This document shows, in pieces, positions 43,018-53,028 of a stretch of DNA of 64,000 nt. Each line of letters starts with the position of its first letter. Position 1 is the stretch's first letter. Source of the DNA: Halonatronomonas betaini. Its GTDB lineage: Bacteria > Bacillota > Halanaerobiia > Halanaerobiales > Halarsenatibacteraceae. Both the position numbers and the translations under genes were made by a program. The stretch lies in assembly GCF_015666175.1 (NCBI RefSeq), contig NZ_JADPIE010000007.1, positions 153,188-217,187 of the forward strand. Direction: 5' to 3'. The notes under the pieces were generated by a model. The model searched no databases. It saw only the letters and a program-made list of their open reading frames with translations, and was not told where the DNA came from.

Positions 43018-43959
43018 TTGAAGAAAATAATATCTATTAGTTTAATGATCTTATTGGTTTTAACATTCATGTCTATCGATTTAAAAGCTAGTGGAGTTAT
43101 TGATGGTTATGAAGTTTTTGGCGGTATTTTTTATACCAGAACCAATATGACTGAACTTGTTGAAGATTATCAGGAATATTTTGAGTTCATTGAAGAAAAT
43201 TATGAGAACATTGAAGAAAACTTAGAATTTTTATATGATGGGGATATTGAAGGGTCAGAGCATGTTAATTATAGATTTAATAGCAATGTAAGTAGTCCTA
43301 CATCACCAATTGGTTCTCCAGGTTTTTATATTGGCATTGCAAATAAAACTGAGGCTGGACATAGCGCTATGATTAGTTATGAAAGGTTCAATATTAATGT
43401 AAGTGGTAATGCAAATTATGATTTATGGATAGAAGTTGAAGAAGAGGCATTAGAGGATGATCCAGATTATACTGAAGTAGAGTTCAGTGAGGATTATGAG
43501 ATTAGCATTAACACTGATCTTACAGTGAACAGTGCTATTGGAAGCTATAAATTCCCTTTATTCACCGAAACAGAAACCGAGATCGGTCATTTCCTTGAAT
43601 ACTTTACAGTGAATCTTGGTGGAGGCTATTATTGGGGTGACGGTAAATACAATTTAAGTGTTTATAATAAAACCACAATGGAAGGAACTGATGGTGACGG
43701 AGATCCTATTGATGAAGAAGAAATTAGTGACGAAGAATTTAGTGCTGATTTAACCTTAGAAGGTGCTGTAGGGTTTAAAGTTGGGGCTGGATTTGAAGTC
43801 CCAGTTGATAATAATCTTGATGTATTTGGAGATTTTTATTATAGAAGGTTAGAGATGGAGATTGCTTTTGATCAGGATAATGACGAAGAAATTTTTGAGG
43901 GAACAGAAGAAGATTTTTCAGGTTTAGAATTTAGAACTGGGATTAGTTATACTTTCTAA
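43018..43959 (+). CDS. Predicted outer-membrane beta-barrel protein
   Basis: A 313-residue exported protein. A signal peptide (KKIISISLMILLVLTFMSID) is followed by alternating amphipathic strands, for example YEVFGGIFYTRTNMTEL, FTVNLGGGYYWGDGKYNLSV and VGFKVGAGFEVPVDN. It ends LEFRTGISYTF, with the C-terminal Phe typical of outer-membrane barrels recognised by the BAM machinery. The acidic loops (YNKTTMEGTDGDGDPIDEEE) suit a saline setting. Two TTG starts are possible, 43012 and 43018; AGGGGG at 43004-43009 favours 43018. Family not recognised; a porin-like role is inferred. Its presence argues for a diderm cell. Confidence 0.75.
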   Translation: MKKIISISLMILLVLTFMSIDLKASGVIDGYEVFGGIFYTRTNMTELVEDYQEYFEFIEENYENIEENLEFLYDGDIEGSEHVNYRFNSNVSSPTSPIGSPGFYIGIANKTEAGHSAMISYERFNINVSGNANYDLWIEVEEEALEDDPDYTEVEFSEDYEISINTDLTVNSAIGSYKFPLFTETETEIGHFLEYFTVNLGGGYYWGDGKYNLSVYNKTTMEGTDGDGDPIDEEEISDEEFSADLTLEGAVGFKVGAGFEVPVDNNLDVFGDFYYRRLEMEIAFDQDNDEEIFEGTEEDFSGLEFRTGISYTF

Positions 43960-44021
43960 AATTAATTGTCCTAACTAGAAATTAGATTTAGTTAATTAAA
44001 TTATATATTTAAAAGTATTGC

Positions 44022-44048
44022 AGGGAGCTCTTAATAGGAGCTTCCTTT
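44022..44048 (+). terminator. Possible terminator after beta-barrel gene
   Basis: AGGGAGCTC pairs with GAGCTTCCT with one mismatch (44022-44030 with 44038-44046), but the T run is short. The remainder of the 352-nt gap up to the MATE gene is AT-rich, with an 18-bp repeat at 44115 and no other structure I can support. Confidence 0.5.
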
Positions 44049-44114
44049 CTAGATTTAAAATAATTGATCTATTATTTACTATTTTTAATTTAAAATTTAT
44101 TATAGAGATATTTT

Positions 44115-44132
44115 AGTCAAGTCCATATTTGT
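44115..44132. repeat. 18-bp exact repeat, copy 1
   Basis: AGTCAAGTCCATATTTGT occurs here and again, in the same orientation, at 63925-63942. An 18-base exact match is unlikely by chance in 64 kb. It may mark the end or remnant of a mobile element; no transposase is adjacent. Confidence 0.55.
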
Positions 44133-44311
44133 AGCCTGACTGGAGATATTATTAGTTAATGCAAAGAAGCTGAGAGAATAGAAGAGCTTAATGAAGGATA
44201 AAGAATATTAATTGTTGAGAGGATAACCTGAGTAGTTTGCAGAACTAAAGATATTAATATATAATAGTTATCAAAACATAAATATATAATCAATTAGAAA
44301 GAAGGGTTATC

Positions 44312-45673
44312 TTGAAAGTCGCAAAAACTAATAAGCAAGAAATAATTGATCAACCGATTTTACCTACTTTGATAAAGCTTTCATGGCCGATTATTATTGG
44401 CCAGGGTATGCATTTAATGTATCAACTGGCAGATACTTTTTGGGTAGGTAGGTTAGGCGCAGAATATTTAGCAGCCATGTCGCTGGCATTTCCATTATTA
44501 TTGGTGGTTTATTCAGTCGGCGCAGGCTTTTCAATCGCAGGTGTTTCTCTAGTTTCACAGTATACAGGAGCAGGCAGGCCTAAAATGGCTAGTAAAGCTA
44601 CTGGACAGATATTTACATTGGCAATATTTCTTTCAATTATATTTACAGCAGCAGGAATTTATTTTAGTGAAGAACTATTTCTTTTGATTGGAGCAGAAGA
44701 GGATGTTTTACCGCTGGCCCTGGAATATTTTAGAATCTATGTATCAGGAATTCCGATAATCTTTATTTATTTTATCTTCTCATCGGTTTTAGAAGGTATT
44801 GGAGATACAATAACTCCGATGAAGATCAAATTAGTTACAGTTATTTTAAATATTGTTCTGGATCCCTTTTTGATTTTTGGCTGGTTTTTCTTTCCAGAAT
44901 TAGGGATTGGCGGAGCTGCATTAGCAACTGTGTTATCAAGATTGGTTGCAGGTATAATTGGAATCTACATAATGTTTTGGAATAAAACAGAGTTAAAATT
45001 AGAACTCTGGCATTTAAAGCCAGAACCTAAAATGATCAAGAGAATTATAAGAATTGGAACACCAGCTGCTCTTGGAGATTCTGCAATGGCAATTGCTTTA
45101 TCATTAATGACTGCACTGGTGGCTAACTTTGGAACGATTACAGTTGCAGCCTGGGGTATAGCCAATCGGGTCACTTCGGCTATTAGAATGCCAGCCTTTG
45201 GTATGGGCAGAGCAACTAGCGTTATGGTTGGTCAATATCTTGGAGCTGAACAACCTGATGAAGCAGGTAAGGTTTCGTGGATGAGTGCAGGAATAACTAT
45301 TTTATTTATGGTTGGCTTAGCAATAGTGTTATTATTTATATCCCCTAATATAATGGCAGTTTTTACTGGAGATATGGATGTTATAAAAGTTGGCACAGAA
45401 TATCTGCAGATTGCCGGGTTTGCATATACCTTTCTAGCTGCCCAGATTGTTCTAAGTGGAGCTTTAAATGGAGCAGGCAAATCATTATCGCAGACTATTT
45501 TTAGACTGCTTTCACTCTGGGTTTTTCAACTACCTATAAGTTATCTATTATCAACAACTTTAGGATTTGAACAATCCGGGGTATGGTGGGGAATTTTAAT
45601 TGCTAAATTTATGGGAGTATTAGTCCTTTCTGTCTGGTTTAGGAAAGGAACCTGGAAAACAAGAGAAATATAA
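44312..45673 (+). CDS. MATE-family multidrug/cation efflux transporter
   Basis: A 453-residue inner-membrane exporter with twelve predicted spans in two homologous halves. Family segments: ILPTLIKLSWPIIIGQGMHL, ADTFWVGRLGAEYLAAMSLA near residues 36-55, and in the second half GTPAALGDSAMAIALSLMTA with AAWGIANRVTSAIRMPAFGM. MATE proteins expel organic cations using Na+ or H+ gradients. Start TTG at 44312 with AGAAGGG upstream. Monocistronic as far as can be seen. Confidence 0.93.
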   Translation: MKVAKTNKQEIIDQPILPTLIKLSWPIIIGQGMHLMYQLADTFWVGRLGAEYLAAMSLAFPLLLVVYSVGAGFSIAGVSLVSQYTGAGRPKMASKATGQIFTLAIFLSIIFTAAGIYFSEELFLLIGAEEDVLPLALEYFRIYVSGIPIIFIYFIFSSVLEGIGDTITPMKIKLVTVILNIVLDPFLIFGWFFFPELGIGGAALATVLSRLVAGIIGIYIMFWNKTELKLELWHLKPEPKMIKRIIRIGTPAALGDSAMAIALSLMTALVANFGTITVAAWGIANRVTSAIRMPAFGMGRATSVMVGQYLGAEQPDEAGKVSWMSAGITILFMVGLAIVLLFISPNIMAVFTGDMDVIKVGTEYLQIAGFAYTFLAAQIVLSGALNGAGKSLSQTIFRLLSLWVFQLPISYLLSTTLGFEQSGVWWGILIAKFMGVLVLSVWFRKGTWKTREI

Positions 45674-45805
45674 ACTGTCTTATAAGCCCTATAATCACCT
45701 AATAACAACCTGATAGCATTAGAATAGGCGGTTTTTGCAAGCTGCACTAATGTAATATTTTGAGAATTATGATATAATTCAACCAGAATATAAAGAATGC
45801 AGGTG

Positions 45806-45934
45806 ATGAGTTAAGTATAAGAAATTAACCCCATGATGAACTATTTAAAGCAGTTTTAAAGGTCCAGAGTCAGCCAGATATTTTATTAAAAGTTATTTGC
45901 CAGAAGATGTCTTTAATAATACAGAATTAAAATA
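45806..45934 (+). pseudogene. Decayed N-terminal fragment of an Rpn/Transposase_31-family nuclease
   Basis: After AGGTG and an ATG at 45806, three reading frames together spell the conserved opening of Rpn-family PD-(D/E)XK nucleases: KYKKL, then HDELFKAVLK, then GPESARYFIKSYLPEDVFNN. Each shift needs a single-base change near A or T runs, and the sequence stops at the terminator at 45935. Only about 43 of the usual 250-300 residues remain. The flanking parts of this 533-nt gap hold a terminator and a promoter block (46101-46153) but no other gene. Confidence 0.5.
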
Positions 45935-45966
45935 CCCTCAGGGTTAATTCCCTGAGGGAATTTTAT
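45935..45966 (+). terminator. Rho-independent terminator
   Basis: The perfect stem CCCTCAGGG/CCCTGAGGG (45935-45943 with 45950-45958) is followed by AATTTTATA. It lies directly after the Rpn remnant, which probably retained its terminator. Confidence 0.85.
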
Positions 45967-46100
45967 ATATTATTTAGTTGTTATTTAAATTTTTCTGCTG
46001 CAAGTGTTATCGACTGGTATTATACTAAAGAATGAAAATTAAATATTTATAGTGTAATACCTGCAATATAAAGAGTATATGAGAGATAATTCTATTTAAT

Positions 46101-46153
46101 GACATCTAATAACATCTAAAGCTGGTTAACAATAATAATTATTCTGACGATAT
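46101..46153 (+). promoter_or_regulatory. Sigma-28-type promoter with upstream 10-bp direct repeats
   Basis: TTAAC (from 46126) and GACGATAT (46146-46153) have the same spacing as at hag. Direct repeats GACATCTAAT and AACATCTAAA (46101-46120) occupy the same position as the hag repeats. It should drive the GGDEF-HD-GYP gene, whose ATG is 54 nt downstream. Confidence 0.6.
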
Positions 46154-46206
46154 AAATATCACAAGGATACAAATTGATAAGTAGCTAGGAATTGAGGGGT
46201 TTTTAA

Positions 46207-48462
46207 ATGATTGGAGAAAATAATCTACATAAAAGAGCATTAAATAATATCTCAGAAATAGTATTTTATTTAGATAAAGATTTAAAAATAATCTGGGCCA
46301 ACCAGACAGCTATCGACTATTTTGATAAAGATTTAACCAGTCTAAAAGGGCAAAAATGTTATGAAAAATGGGGCTGGAAAGATAAATGTGATAGTTGCCC
46401 GGTGATCAGAGCCAATAAATCAAAGACAGCAGAAGAAGGGATAATGAAAAAAGTAAATAATCAAATCTGGCAAATGAAAGCAATTCCAGTATTTAATAAT
46501 TCAAAAGAACTAGATGGTTTTATTGAAATAGCCTCAGACCTTAAACCTGTTAAAAACTTGCAGGAAGAACAGGCTAAATACGAAGAAATCTATAATGCTA
46601 AAGAGTATATTCAAGTTATCGATGAAGCTATTAAGCAAAAAAGGCTGCTGGAAATGAATAAGTTCTTTGTTGATAATGCAGATATCTTGATATTTAGGGT
46701 ATCACCTGATGGCATTATAAAATATGCCAATCAAACTGCCCTTGATAGTTTGGGATATTCAGAAGCAAAACTTGAATATTTATCTGTTGATAGCTTTATT
46801 CCAGAGGATGAATATATTCCAAGAGATAAGTTCTGGAAAGCTATTAAAATTAGTGGGAGTTTAACATATGAGAGCAATTTTATCACAAAAACCGGAGATA
46901 GTTTTCCTGTGGAGATAACCAGTCAATACTTTGAATATGAAGGTAACGAATATGAATTTGTTTTTGCTAAGGATATCTCAGTTAGAAAAAGTTATGAAGT
47001 GATAATAAAAGAACTCAATAAAGTGGCAGTTGAGTTCAATCAACTTAAAAATGAAGCAGAAATTTTTAAAAAAACAATTGAAACTGCAAAAAGTATTTTA
47101 AAATTTGATTTATGTGGAATCGCCCTGGCCAAAGGCGATAGATTTGTTCCAGCAGGAGTTTCAGAAAAAATAGATTTCGATTTTTTACCAATAAATCATG
47201 GGATTATAGGTAAAGCTTATAAGAACAATAAAAGTTACTTAAATACAGATATAGATAACAATCCTGAGGCAAAACCAACTAGAAACACCTATAAATCTGG
47301 CATTGTTATACCAATGCAGGATGTTGGAGTTTTCCAGGTTGTTTCGGACAAAAAATCTGCTTTTAACCAGAGAGACCTTGAGTTTGCTGAAATTTTAATT
47401 GCAAGTACTCAGGCAGCTTTAGAAAGAGTTTATCATCAGCAAAAGCTCAATTATAAAACCTTTCATGATAGTTTAACTGATCTATATAACCGAAGTTTTT
47501 TTGAAGAAGAGCTAAAAAGACTTGATACAAAAAGACAGTTACCGCTAAGTATCATCATGGCAGATTTAAATGGATTAAAGATCATCAATGACAGCTATGG
47601 CCATGAAAAGGGTGATGAAATACTAATAAAAGCTGCTGAAATTTTAAAGGATTCCCTGAGAGACGAGGATATTCTGGCAAGGCAGGGTGGCGATGAATTT
47701 GCAGTTTTATTGCCGAAAACCAGCAGTGATAAGCTAGATAAAATTATTAAAAGAATCCAGGCTAAAATATCTTTAGAAAATCAAAAAGAAGATCTACCAA
47801 TATCTATCGCTCTGGGCTCAGCTACTAAGGAAAGTTCTGAACAGAATATAAATGATATCTTCAAAGAAGCAGATGACAATATGTATCAGAATAAGCTTTT
47901 AGAGAGTAGAAGCAGCAAGAATAGTATAGTCCAGGGCCTCTTAAATACATTAAGTGCTAAGAGCGATGAAACTAAAGAACATGCTATTAGAATGACAGGA
48001 CTGGCCTTTAATTTCGGCAGTAAGCTAGGATTATCTAACTCTGAACTAAATAAATTATCGCTATTAGCTACCATGCATGATATCGGGAAAACTTCAATCT
48101 CTGAAGAAATTTTAAATAAACCAGGCAGCTTAAGCGACAGAGAATGGGAGATCATAAAAAAGCATTCAGAGCAGGGCTATAAGATAGCCTCGGCAACATC
48201 AGAGTTTTCTATAATAGCAGAAGATATACTGGCCCACCATGAGCGCTGGGATGGCAGCGGTTATCCGAGGAAATTAGCTGGCAAAGATATTCCTGAATTA
48301 GCCAGAATAATTTCAATAATAGATGCCTATGATGTTATGACAAACAAAAGAAGTTATAATCAGCCTATGAATAAAGGTGAGGCTCTCGAGGAAATCAGTT
48401 ACTGTGCTGGTAGTCAATTTGACCCGGAATTAGCAAATGAATTTATCAAAATGATGAAGTAA
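46207..48462 (+). CDS. PAS-PAS-GAF-GGDEF-HD-GYP cyclic-di-GMP signalling protein
   Basis: A 751-residue cytosolic protein. Domains in order: a PAS domain at about 10-115 with a Cys cluster ([16 protein letters not shown]), a second PAS at about 150-265 ([24 protein letters not shown] segment), GAF at about 275-415, GGDEF diguanylate cyclase at about 420-560 with an intact RQGGDEF, and HD-GYP phosphodiesterase at about 575-751 with HDIGKTS and [11 protein letters not shown]. Both catalytic sites look intact, so it can in principle make and degrade c-di-GMP. The shared sigma-28-type promoter would place it in the late flagellar regulon. Confidence 0.9.
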   Translation: MIGENNLHKRALNNISEIVFYLDKDLKIIWANQTAIDYFDKDLTSLKGQKCYEKWGWKDKCDSCPVIRANKSKTAEEGIMKKVNNQIWQMKAIPVFNNSKELDGFIEIASDLKPVKNLQEEQAKYEEIYNAKEYIQVIDEAIKQKRLLEMNKFFVDNADILIFRVSPDGIIKYANQTALDSLGYSEAKLEYLSVDSFIPEDEYIPRDKFWKAIKISGSLTYESNFITKTGDSFPVEITSQYFEYEGNEYEFVFAKDISVRKSYEVIIKELNKVAVEFNQLKNEAEIFKKTIETAKSILKFDLCGIALAKGDRFVPAGVSEKIDFDFLPINHGIIGKAYKNNKSYLNTDIDNNPEAKPTRNTYKSGIVIPMQDVGVFQVVSDKKSAFNQRDLEFAEILIASTQAALERVYHQQKLNYKTFHDSLTDLYNRSFFEEELKRLDTKRQLPLSIIMADLNGLKIINDSYGHEKGDEILIKAAEILKDSLRDEDILARQGGDEFAVLLPKTSSDKLDKIIKRIQAKISLENQKEDLPISIALGSATKESSEQNINDIFKEADDNMYQNKLLESRSSKNSIVQGLLNTLSAKSDETKEHAIRMTGLAFNFGSKLGLSNSELNKLSLLATMHDIGKTSISEEILNKPGSLSDREWEIIKKHSEQGYKIASATSEFSIIAEDILAHHERWDGSGYPRKLAGKDIPELARIISIIDAYDVMTNKRSYNQPMNKGEALEEISYCAGSQFDPELANEFIKMMK

Positions 48463-48523
48463 TAATTGGGGATATATTTATCAATTAATTAATATAGCTA
48501 AAAACAAACAAGGGGGAAAGCAG

Positions 48524-50722
48524 ATGTTATTAAAAAGATTATCTATTAAAGGTAAGATTTCATTGGCTGTAATTGTTGTTATTCTAATCCTGGCAGGGGT
48601 ATTAAGCTTTTATTCGATCAATCAGACAGATAATATTGTTATGGGTGAAGAAGAATCTAGTCTTTATGCAGTTGGAGACTTTCTCCAATCCAAGATGAAC
48701 GATCAGCTACATGCAGCTAGAATGAGTGTTTTAAGCATTTCTAATAATCCTGAGATTCAGGAGCTCTTCGCGGAAAGAGATAGAGCAGAATTAATTGTTA
48801 GATTAGAACCTGTTTTTAACGAGCTTTCAGATGATGTTGCCCAGATACAGTTCCATGAGCCTGATTCAACCTCATTTTTAAGATTACATAGTCTTGATAA
48901 CTATGGAGATGATCTTAGTGATTTCCGTGAAACAGTAAACCAGGCCAACCGCAATCAAGAATTAGTTTTAGGTTTAGAAGAAGGCCGAGGTGGATTTGGC
49001 TTTAGAGTAGTTACTCCAATGTTTTATGATGGTGACCATACTGGAACTGTTGAGTATGGATCTGCTTTTGATGATGAGTTTTTAAATACTGTCCAGGCTG
49101 AGATGGCCGGAGATTATTTCATCTATATATTCGAAGATGTTGCCGGAGTGGCCTGGGATGCAGTTGATGATGGCCTGCTCGGCTCTACAACAGCAGATGA
49201 TTGGCAGGTAGATGATACAGAAATTGAACAGGCTAGAAATGGCGAAAGGGTATTTACTCTTTCAGAAGATAACAACTACAGGATCTTACTTGAGCCCTTT
49301 GAAGATTTTCAGGGCAGAAATATGGGTTATATAAAAGTAGTTCAGGATAGGCAGGAGATTGTTGCTCAGGCCTCTGCAGTAACTAGAAATATGCTTTTTA
49401 TTGCAATCTTAGGTATTTTAATTGCAGGTTTATTAACATTCCTATTAATCAAAAAGCAGCTTGAGCCATTAAATAAATTTCAAAGTCTATTTGCTGACAT
49501 GGCTTTAGGAGATCTAACCCAATCATTCCCTATCCAGGAAGTTAACTGCTCAGAGATGATGGATTGTGGCCGCGAGGAATGTCCTGATTATTCTAAAGAC
49601 GGAGTTGTTTGCTGGTTTGATGTAGGTAGTTATGCCCCTGAGTTTGGTCAGGAAATTCACTGTCCAAAGATCTCCTCAGGCGAATATGATTCCTGTGAAG
49701 AATGTATTGTTTACAAAACAGTTAATACAGATGAAATTCAGACATTAGGTGCCTGGTTCAATAAATTTACTGATAATATTAATAATGCAATCGGCAAGGT
49801 CCAATCAACAACAACTGAATTATCAGCATCTAGCCAGGAGTTATCCGCCAATAGTGAAGAAATATCAGCTTCAGCCCAGGAAGTTAGCAGGGCCGTAGAA
49901 GAGGTTGCCTCAGGAGCTGAAGAACAGGCTGCCCAGGTAGACCAGACAACAGAAATGATGGAAGATCTCAATAATCAGATCGACTCTGTCAGTGAGAAAG
50001 CTAATATTATGGGTGAGCAGGCTGAAAAAGCCAACCAGGAAATAGCAGAGGGCAATCAGGCTGTTAATATTACCAGCAACCAGGTGCAAAAGGTTGTTAA
50101 TGATCAAAAAGAAGCTACAGCCATGGTTGATGAGTTAAGCGATCTTTCAGATCAGATCGGTGAAATAGTTAGTATGATCAATAACATCGCTGAACAGACC
50201 AATCTCCTGGCTTTAAATGCTGCAATTGAGGCAGCTAGAGCTGGTGAAGCCGGTAGAGGTTTCAGTGTTGTTGCAGAAGAGATTAGAGAGCTAGCAGAAG
50301 AGTCATCTAAAGCAACCAATGAAATAGATGATCTAATCAAACAGATTCAGAATAAAGTCAGTGCGACAACAGAGGTTATGAACCAGTCAGAAAAAGCAGT
50401 TATGGAAAGCGCCTCAGCTATCGAGACAACTGAAAAGAGTTTTGCCGAGATAGACGAGGTTGTCAATAGACTAACTGATCTTATTACTGAAGTAGTCGGC
50501 AATGCTGCAGAGATGTCACAATATAGTACAGATGTAAAAGCAGCTATGAATGAAATCGCAGAAGTTAGCCGGGAATCTTCAGCTCATACTGAAGAAGTTT
50601 CAGCATCTAGCCAGGAACAGTCTGCTTCAACCCAGGAAGTTGTTAAAGTATCTGAAGAACTAGCTGAAATGGCAGTCAGACTCCAGGACATAACCGAACA
50701 ATTTAAACTAAATGACAATTAA
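48524..50722 (+). CDS. Chemoreceptor with Cache-type sensor and cysteine-rich cytoplasmic insert
   Basis: A 732-residue chemoreceptor. Span 1 is at about 13-32. The extracytoplasmic domain (33-285) has the Cache_3-like segment [20 protein letters not shown] with [20 protein letters not shown]. Span 2 is at about 290-310. A Cys-rich insert at about 340-395 ([33 protein letters not shown]) has seven or more Cys and resembles the two-CW metal/redox modules seen in some receptors. The tip is [23 protein letters not shown] with AAGGGGGAAAG upstream. It lies 61 nt after the c-di-GMP gene. Confidence 0.91.
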   Translation: MLLKRLSIKGKISLAVIVVILILAGVLSFYSINQTDNIVMGEEESSLYAVGDFLQSKMNDQLHAARMSVLSISNNPEIQELFAERDRAELIVRLEPVFNELSDDVAQIQFHEPDSTSFLRLHSLDNYGDDLSDFRETVNQANRNQELVLGLEEGRGGFGFRVVTPMFYDGDHTGTVEYGSAFDDEFLNTVQAEMAGDYFIYIFEDVAGVAWDAVDDGLLGSTTADDWQVDDTEIEQARNGERVFTLSEDNNYRILLEPFEDFQGRNMGYIKVVQDRQEIVAQASAVTRNMLFIAILGILIAGLLTFLLIKKQLEPLNKFQSLFADMALGDLTQSFPIQEVNCSEMMDCGREECPDYSKDGVVCWFDVGSYAPEFGQEIHCPKISSGEYDSCEECIVYKTVNTDEIQTLGAWFNKFTDNINNAIGKVQSTTTELSASSQELSANSEEISASAQEVSRAVEEVASGAEEQAAQVDQTTEMMEDLNNQIDSVSEKANIMGEQAEKANQEIAEGNQAVNITSNQVQKVVNDQKEATAMVDELSDLSDQIGEIVSMINNIAEQTNLLALNAAIEAARAGEAGRGFSVVAEEIRELAEESSKATNEIDDLIKQIQNKVSATTEVMNQSEKAVMESASAIETTEKSFAEIDEVVNRLTDLITEVVGNAAEMSQYSTDVKAAMNEIAEVSRESSAHTEEVSASSQEQSASTQEVVKVSEELAEMAVRLQDITEQFKLNDN

Positions 50723-50754
50723 AACTATTTATAAAAAATATGATAATAAAAAAG

Positions 50755-50785
50755 CTCACCAGGCTAGTCCCTGGTGAGTTTATTT
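50755..50785 (+). terminator. Rho-independent terminator between chemoreceptor genes
   Basis: The perfect stem CTCACCAGG/CCTGGTGAG (50755-50763 with 50770-50778) is followed by TTTATTT. It separates the two receptor genes. Confidence 0.9.
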
Positions 50786-50811
50786 AAGTTAATCAGATTA
50801 CAGTAGAACTC

Positions 50812-50840
50812 TGGATAGTATTTGTAATATATGTTATAAT
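50812..50840 (+). promoter_or_regulatory. Sigma-A-type promoter for the downstream chemoreceptor
   Basis: TGGATA (50812-50817) and TATAAT (50835-50840) are separated by exactly 17 nt and lie about 48 nt before the ATG at 50888. Confidence 0.6.
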
Positions 50841-50887
50841 AGCAACGGTTTACTATTTAATTACATATATAATTTTGGGGGAATTCG

Positions 50888-52873
50888 ATGTTTAAAAGTA
50901 TTAAGACAAGACTTGTTGTTTTTATTGGTCTTCTTATTTTATTATTAATTGCTGGAAGTTCATTTTATTCATTTAGACAGTCTAGAGATATTTTAGATGA
51001 CACTCTAAGATCCGAAGCTTTAAATAGTGCCAGAAGGTCAGTTGAAACCATAAACCTCTGGTCTGAAGAAAAGGGAAAAATCATACAGAATCTATCATAC
51101 TTGGATAGCATCAAGAGTATGGACTGGGATAGACAATATGATGATCTCCTGGAAATGGCCAGGGATGATGACCAAATTGAATCACTCTTTGTTGTTGAAC
51201 CAGACGGTACAATGAGAGATACCAATCAATATGAAACCAATGTCAGCGATCAGTCATATTTTCAGTCAGTAACTGCTGATAAAGAACAGGTATTCTCTGA
51301 ACCAACAGAAAGTTTTGAGACTGGCAGACCAATAACTATTATTGCTAGCCCGGTTTTTAATGATGATGAATTTGTCGGAATCGTTGGTGGCGTCGTTGCC
51401 CTTGATATTCTTCGTGAATTAACTGCAAATATGGATATCAGTGGCCATGGTTACGGAATGATAGTTGATCAGAATCAGAATATAATTGCCCACCCTGAAG
51501 CTGACTATCTTGGCAACCAGGATATTTATTCCGATCTTGGAGACGAATTTTATAATCTTGTAAGTGAAAGTTTCCAGGAATCAGAAGGTTATGGTACATA
51601 TCAATTTGAAAATGAAGACTGGGATTTAGCATATGCAACTGTGGATAACACTGACTGGACTGTATTTTTAACCGCCAGCCAGGCAAATTTATTTGCACCT
51701 CTTGATATTATCAGAAATAGCAGTTTCGCAACCGGTTTAATTGCAATCCTTTTAGGGATCATAGTCAGTTATCTTATTGCCAGAATGATTGTCAATCCAA
51801 TAATATCTGTTAATAATCTGGCTCAAAAAATTGCCGGAGGTAACTTAACAGAACGGGTTAATTTAACTGATTTTAATGTTCAAAAAGAGGATGAAATTGG
51901 CCAGTTATTAACTGCAATTAATAAGATGGTCGAAAATTTACAGGATACTGTTAGACCTGTTCAAAAGGCAGCTGAGAACTTATCATCAACCAGTAGAGGC
52001 CAGGCTGAAGCTGGTGCCCAGGTTGAAAGATCAGCTGAAGAGGTTGCAACTGCCATTCAAAATGTGGCCTCAGGTGCTGAAGAGCAGTCGGCCCAGATCG
52101 ATGAAATGGAGACAATCTTTACAGACTTGAGTAATCAGATTAGTAGAACAGGTGATATGGCAGAAAACATGTCTGCTAAAGCCGATAAAGTGGTTGAAAA
52201 TGTTGAGAAAGGGAGCAACTCTGTTGATAATTCAGTTGAATCAGTAAATAATGTGAAGTCAGATGCAGGCGAAGTAGCTGAAATTATAAATGATTTAGGA
52301 GAAACAAGTAATGAGATTGGCGATATAATTGAAATCATAAGTAGTATAGCCAGTCAAACTAATTTGCTTGCTCTAAATGCTGCAATTGAGGCTGCCAGAG
52401 CAGGTGAAGCTGGCCGTGGTTTTAGTGTTGTTGCTGAAGAAATTCGCCAGCTAGCAGAAGAATCAGCATCAGCCACTGAAAAGATTAATAATCTAATAGT
52501 TGATATCCAGGAGAATGCTGAGAAAGCTAATGATAAGATGGATGCTAGTGTCGGGACTGTGGAATCCAGCGTCAGTGCCATCAAGGAGACTGGTGAAGTC
52601 TTTAATGATATTAAAAAGGCTGTTTTTGAGCTTGATCAATTAATTGAAAAAGTCACAGAAGAGGCCAGGGATATGGATCAAAATAGTGTGCAGTTAGAAA
52701 CAGCTGTCGGTGATATTTCAAAAGTTAGTGAAGAGGCAGCCAGTAATGCAGAAGAAGTTGCAGCTTCCAGCGAGGAACAGATCGCTTCAACTGAAGAAAT
52801 TATCTCTTTTGCCGAAGAATTATCAAGAATGTCTGAAGAATTAGAGGAAACTATTAATAAATTCGAGATCTAA
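50888..52873 (+). CDS. Chemoreceptor with double-Cache sensor
   Basis: A 661-residue chemoreceptor. Span 1 at about 8-25; a periplasmic dCache_1-type domain at about 30-275, with the motifs [40 protein letters not shown] and [20 protein letters not shown]; span 2 at about 278-298; HAMP at 299-355; and a signalling tip [20 protein letters not shown]. dCache receptors usually bind amino acids or other small metabolites. ATG with GGGGGAAT upstream. It has its own promoter and lies between the receptor and EAL genes. Confidence 0.93.
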   Translation: MFKSIKTRLVVFIGLLILLLIAGSSFYSFRQSRDILDDTLRSEALNSARRSVETINLWSEEKGKIIQNLSYLDSIKSMDWDRQYDDLLEMARDDDQIESLFVVEPDGTMRDTNQYETNVSDQSYFQSVTADKEQVFSEPTESFETGRPITIIASPVFNDDEFVGIVGGVVALDILRELTANMDISGHGYGMIVDQNQNIIAHPEADYLGNQDIYSDLGDEFYNLVSESFQESEGYGTYQFENEDWDLAYATVDNTDWTVFLTASQANLFAPLDIIRNSSFATGLIAILLGIIVSYLIARMIVNPIISVNNLAQKIAGGNLTERVNLTDFNVQKEDEIGQLLTAINKMVENLQDTVRPVQKAAENLSSTSRGQAEAGAQVERSAEEVATAIQNVASGAEEQSAQIDEMETIFTDLSNQISRTGDMAENMSAKADKVVENVEKGSNSVDNSVESVNNVKSDAGEVAEIINDLGETSNEIGDIIEIISSIASQTNLLALNAAIEAARAGEAGRGFSVVAEEIRQLAEESASATEKINNLIVDIQENAEKANDKMDASVGTVESSVSAIKETGEVFNDIKKAVFELDQLIEKVTEEARDMDQNSVQLETAVGDISKVSEEAASNAEEVAASSEEQIASTEEIISFAEELSRMSEELEETINKFEI

Positions 52874-53028
52874 AGAGAGAAACTGCCAGCCAGGCATTCA
52901 TATTGATAACTGCTAAGTAATTAACTTTAATTTTAAAATGAGATAAAAATTATTGTTTTATTGTCTTAAAAAGTTAAAAGTTTAAGTTAAATTTTATGTA
53001 ACAATTAAATTAGGGAGAGATTTTTTAT

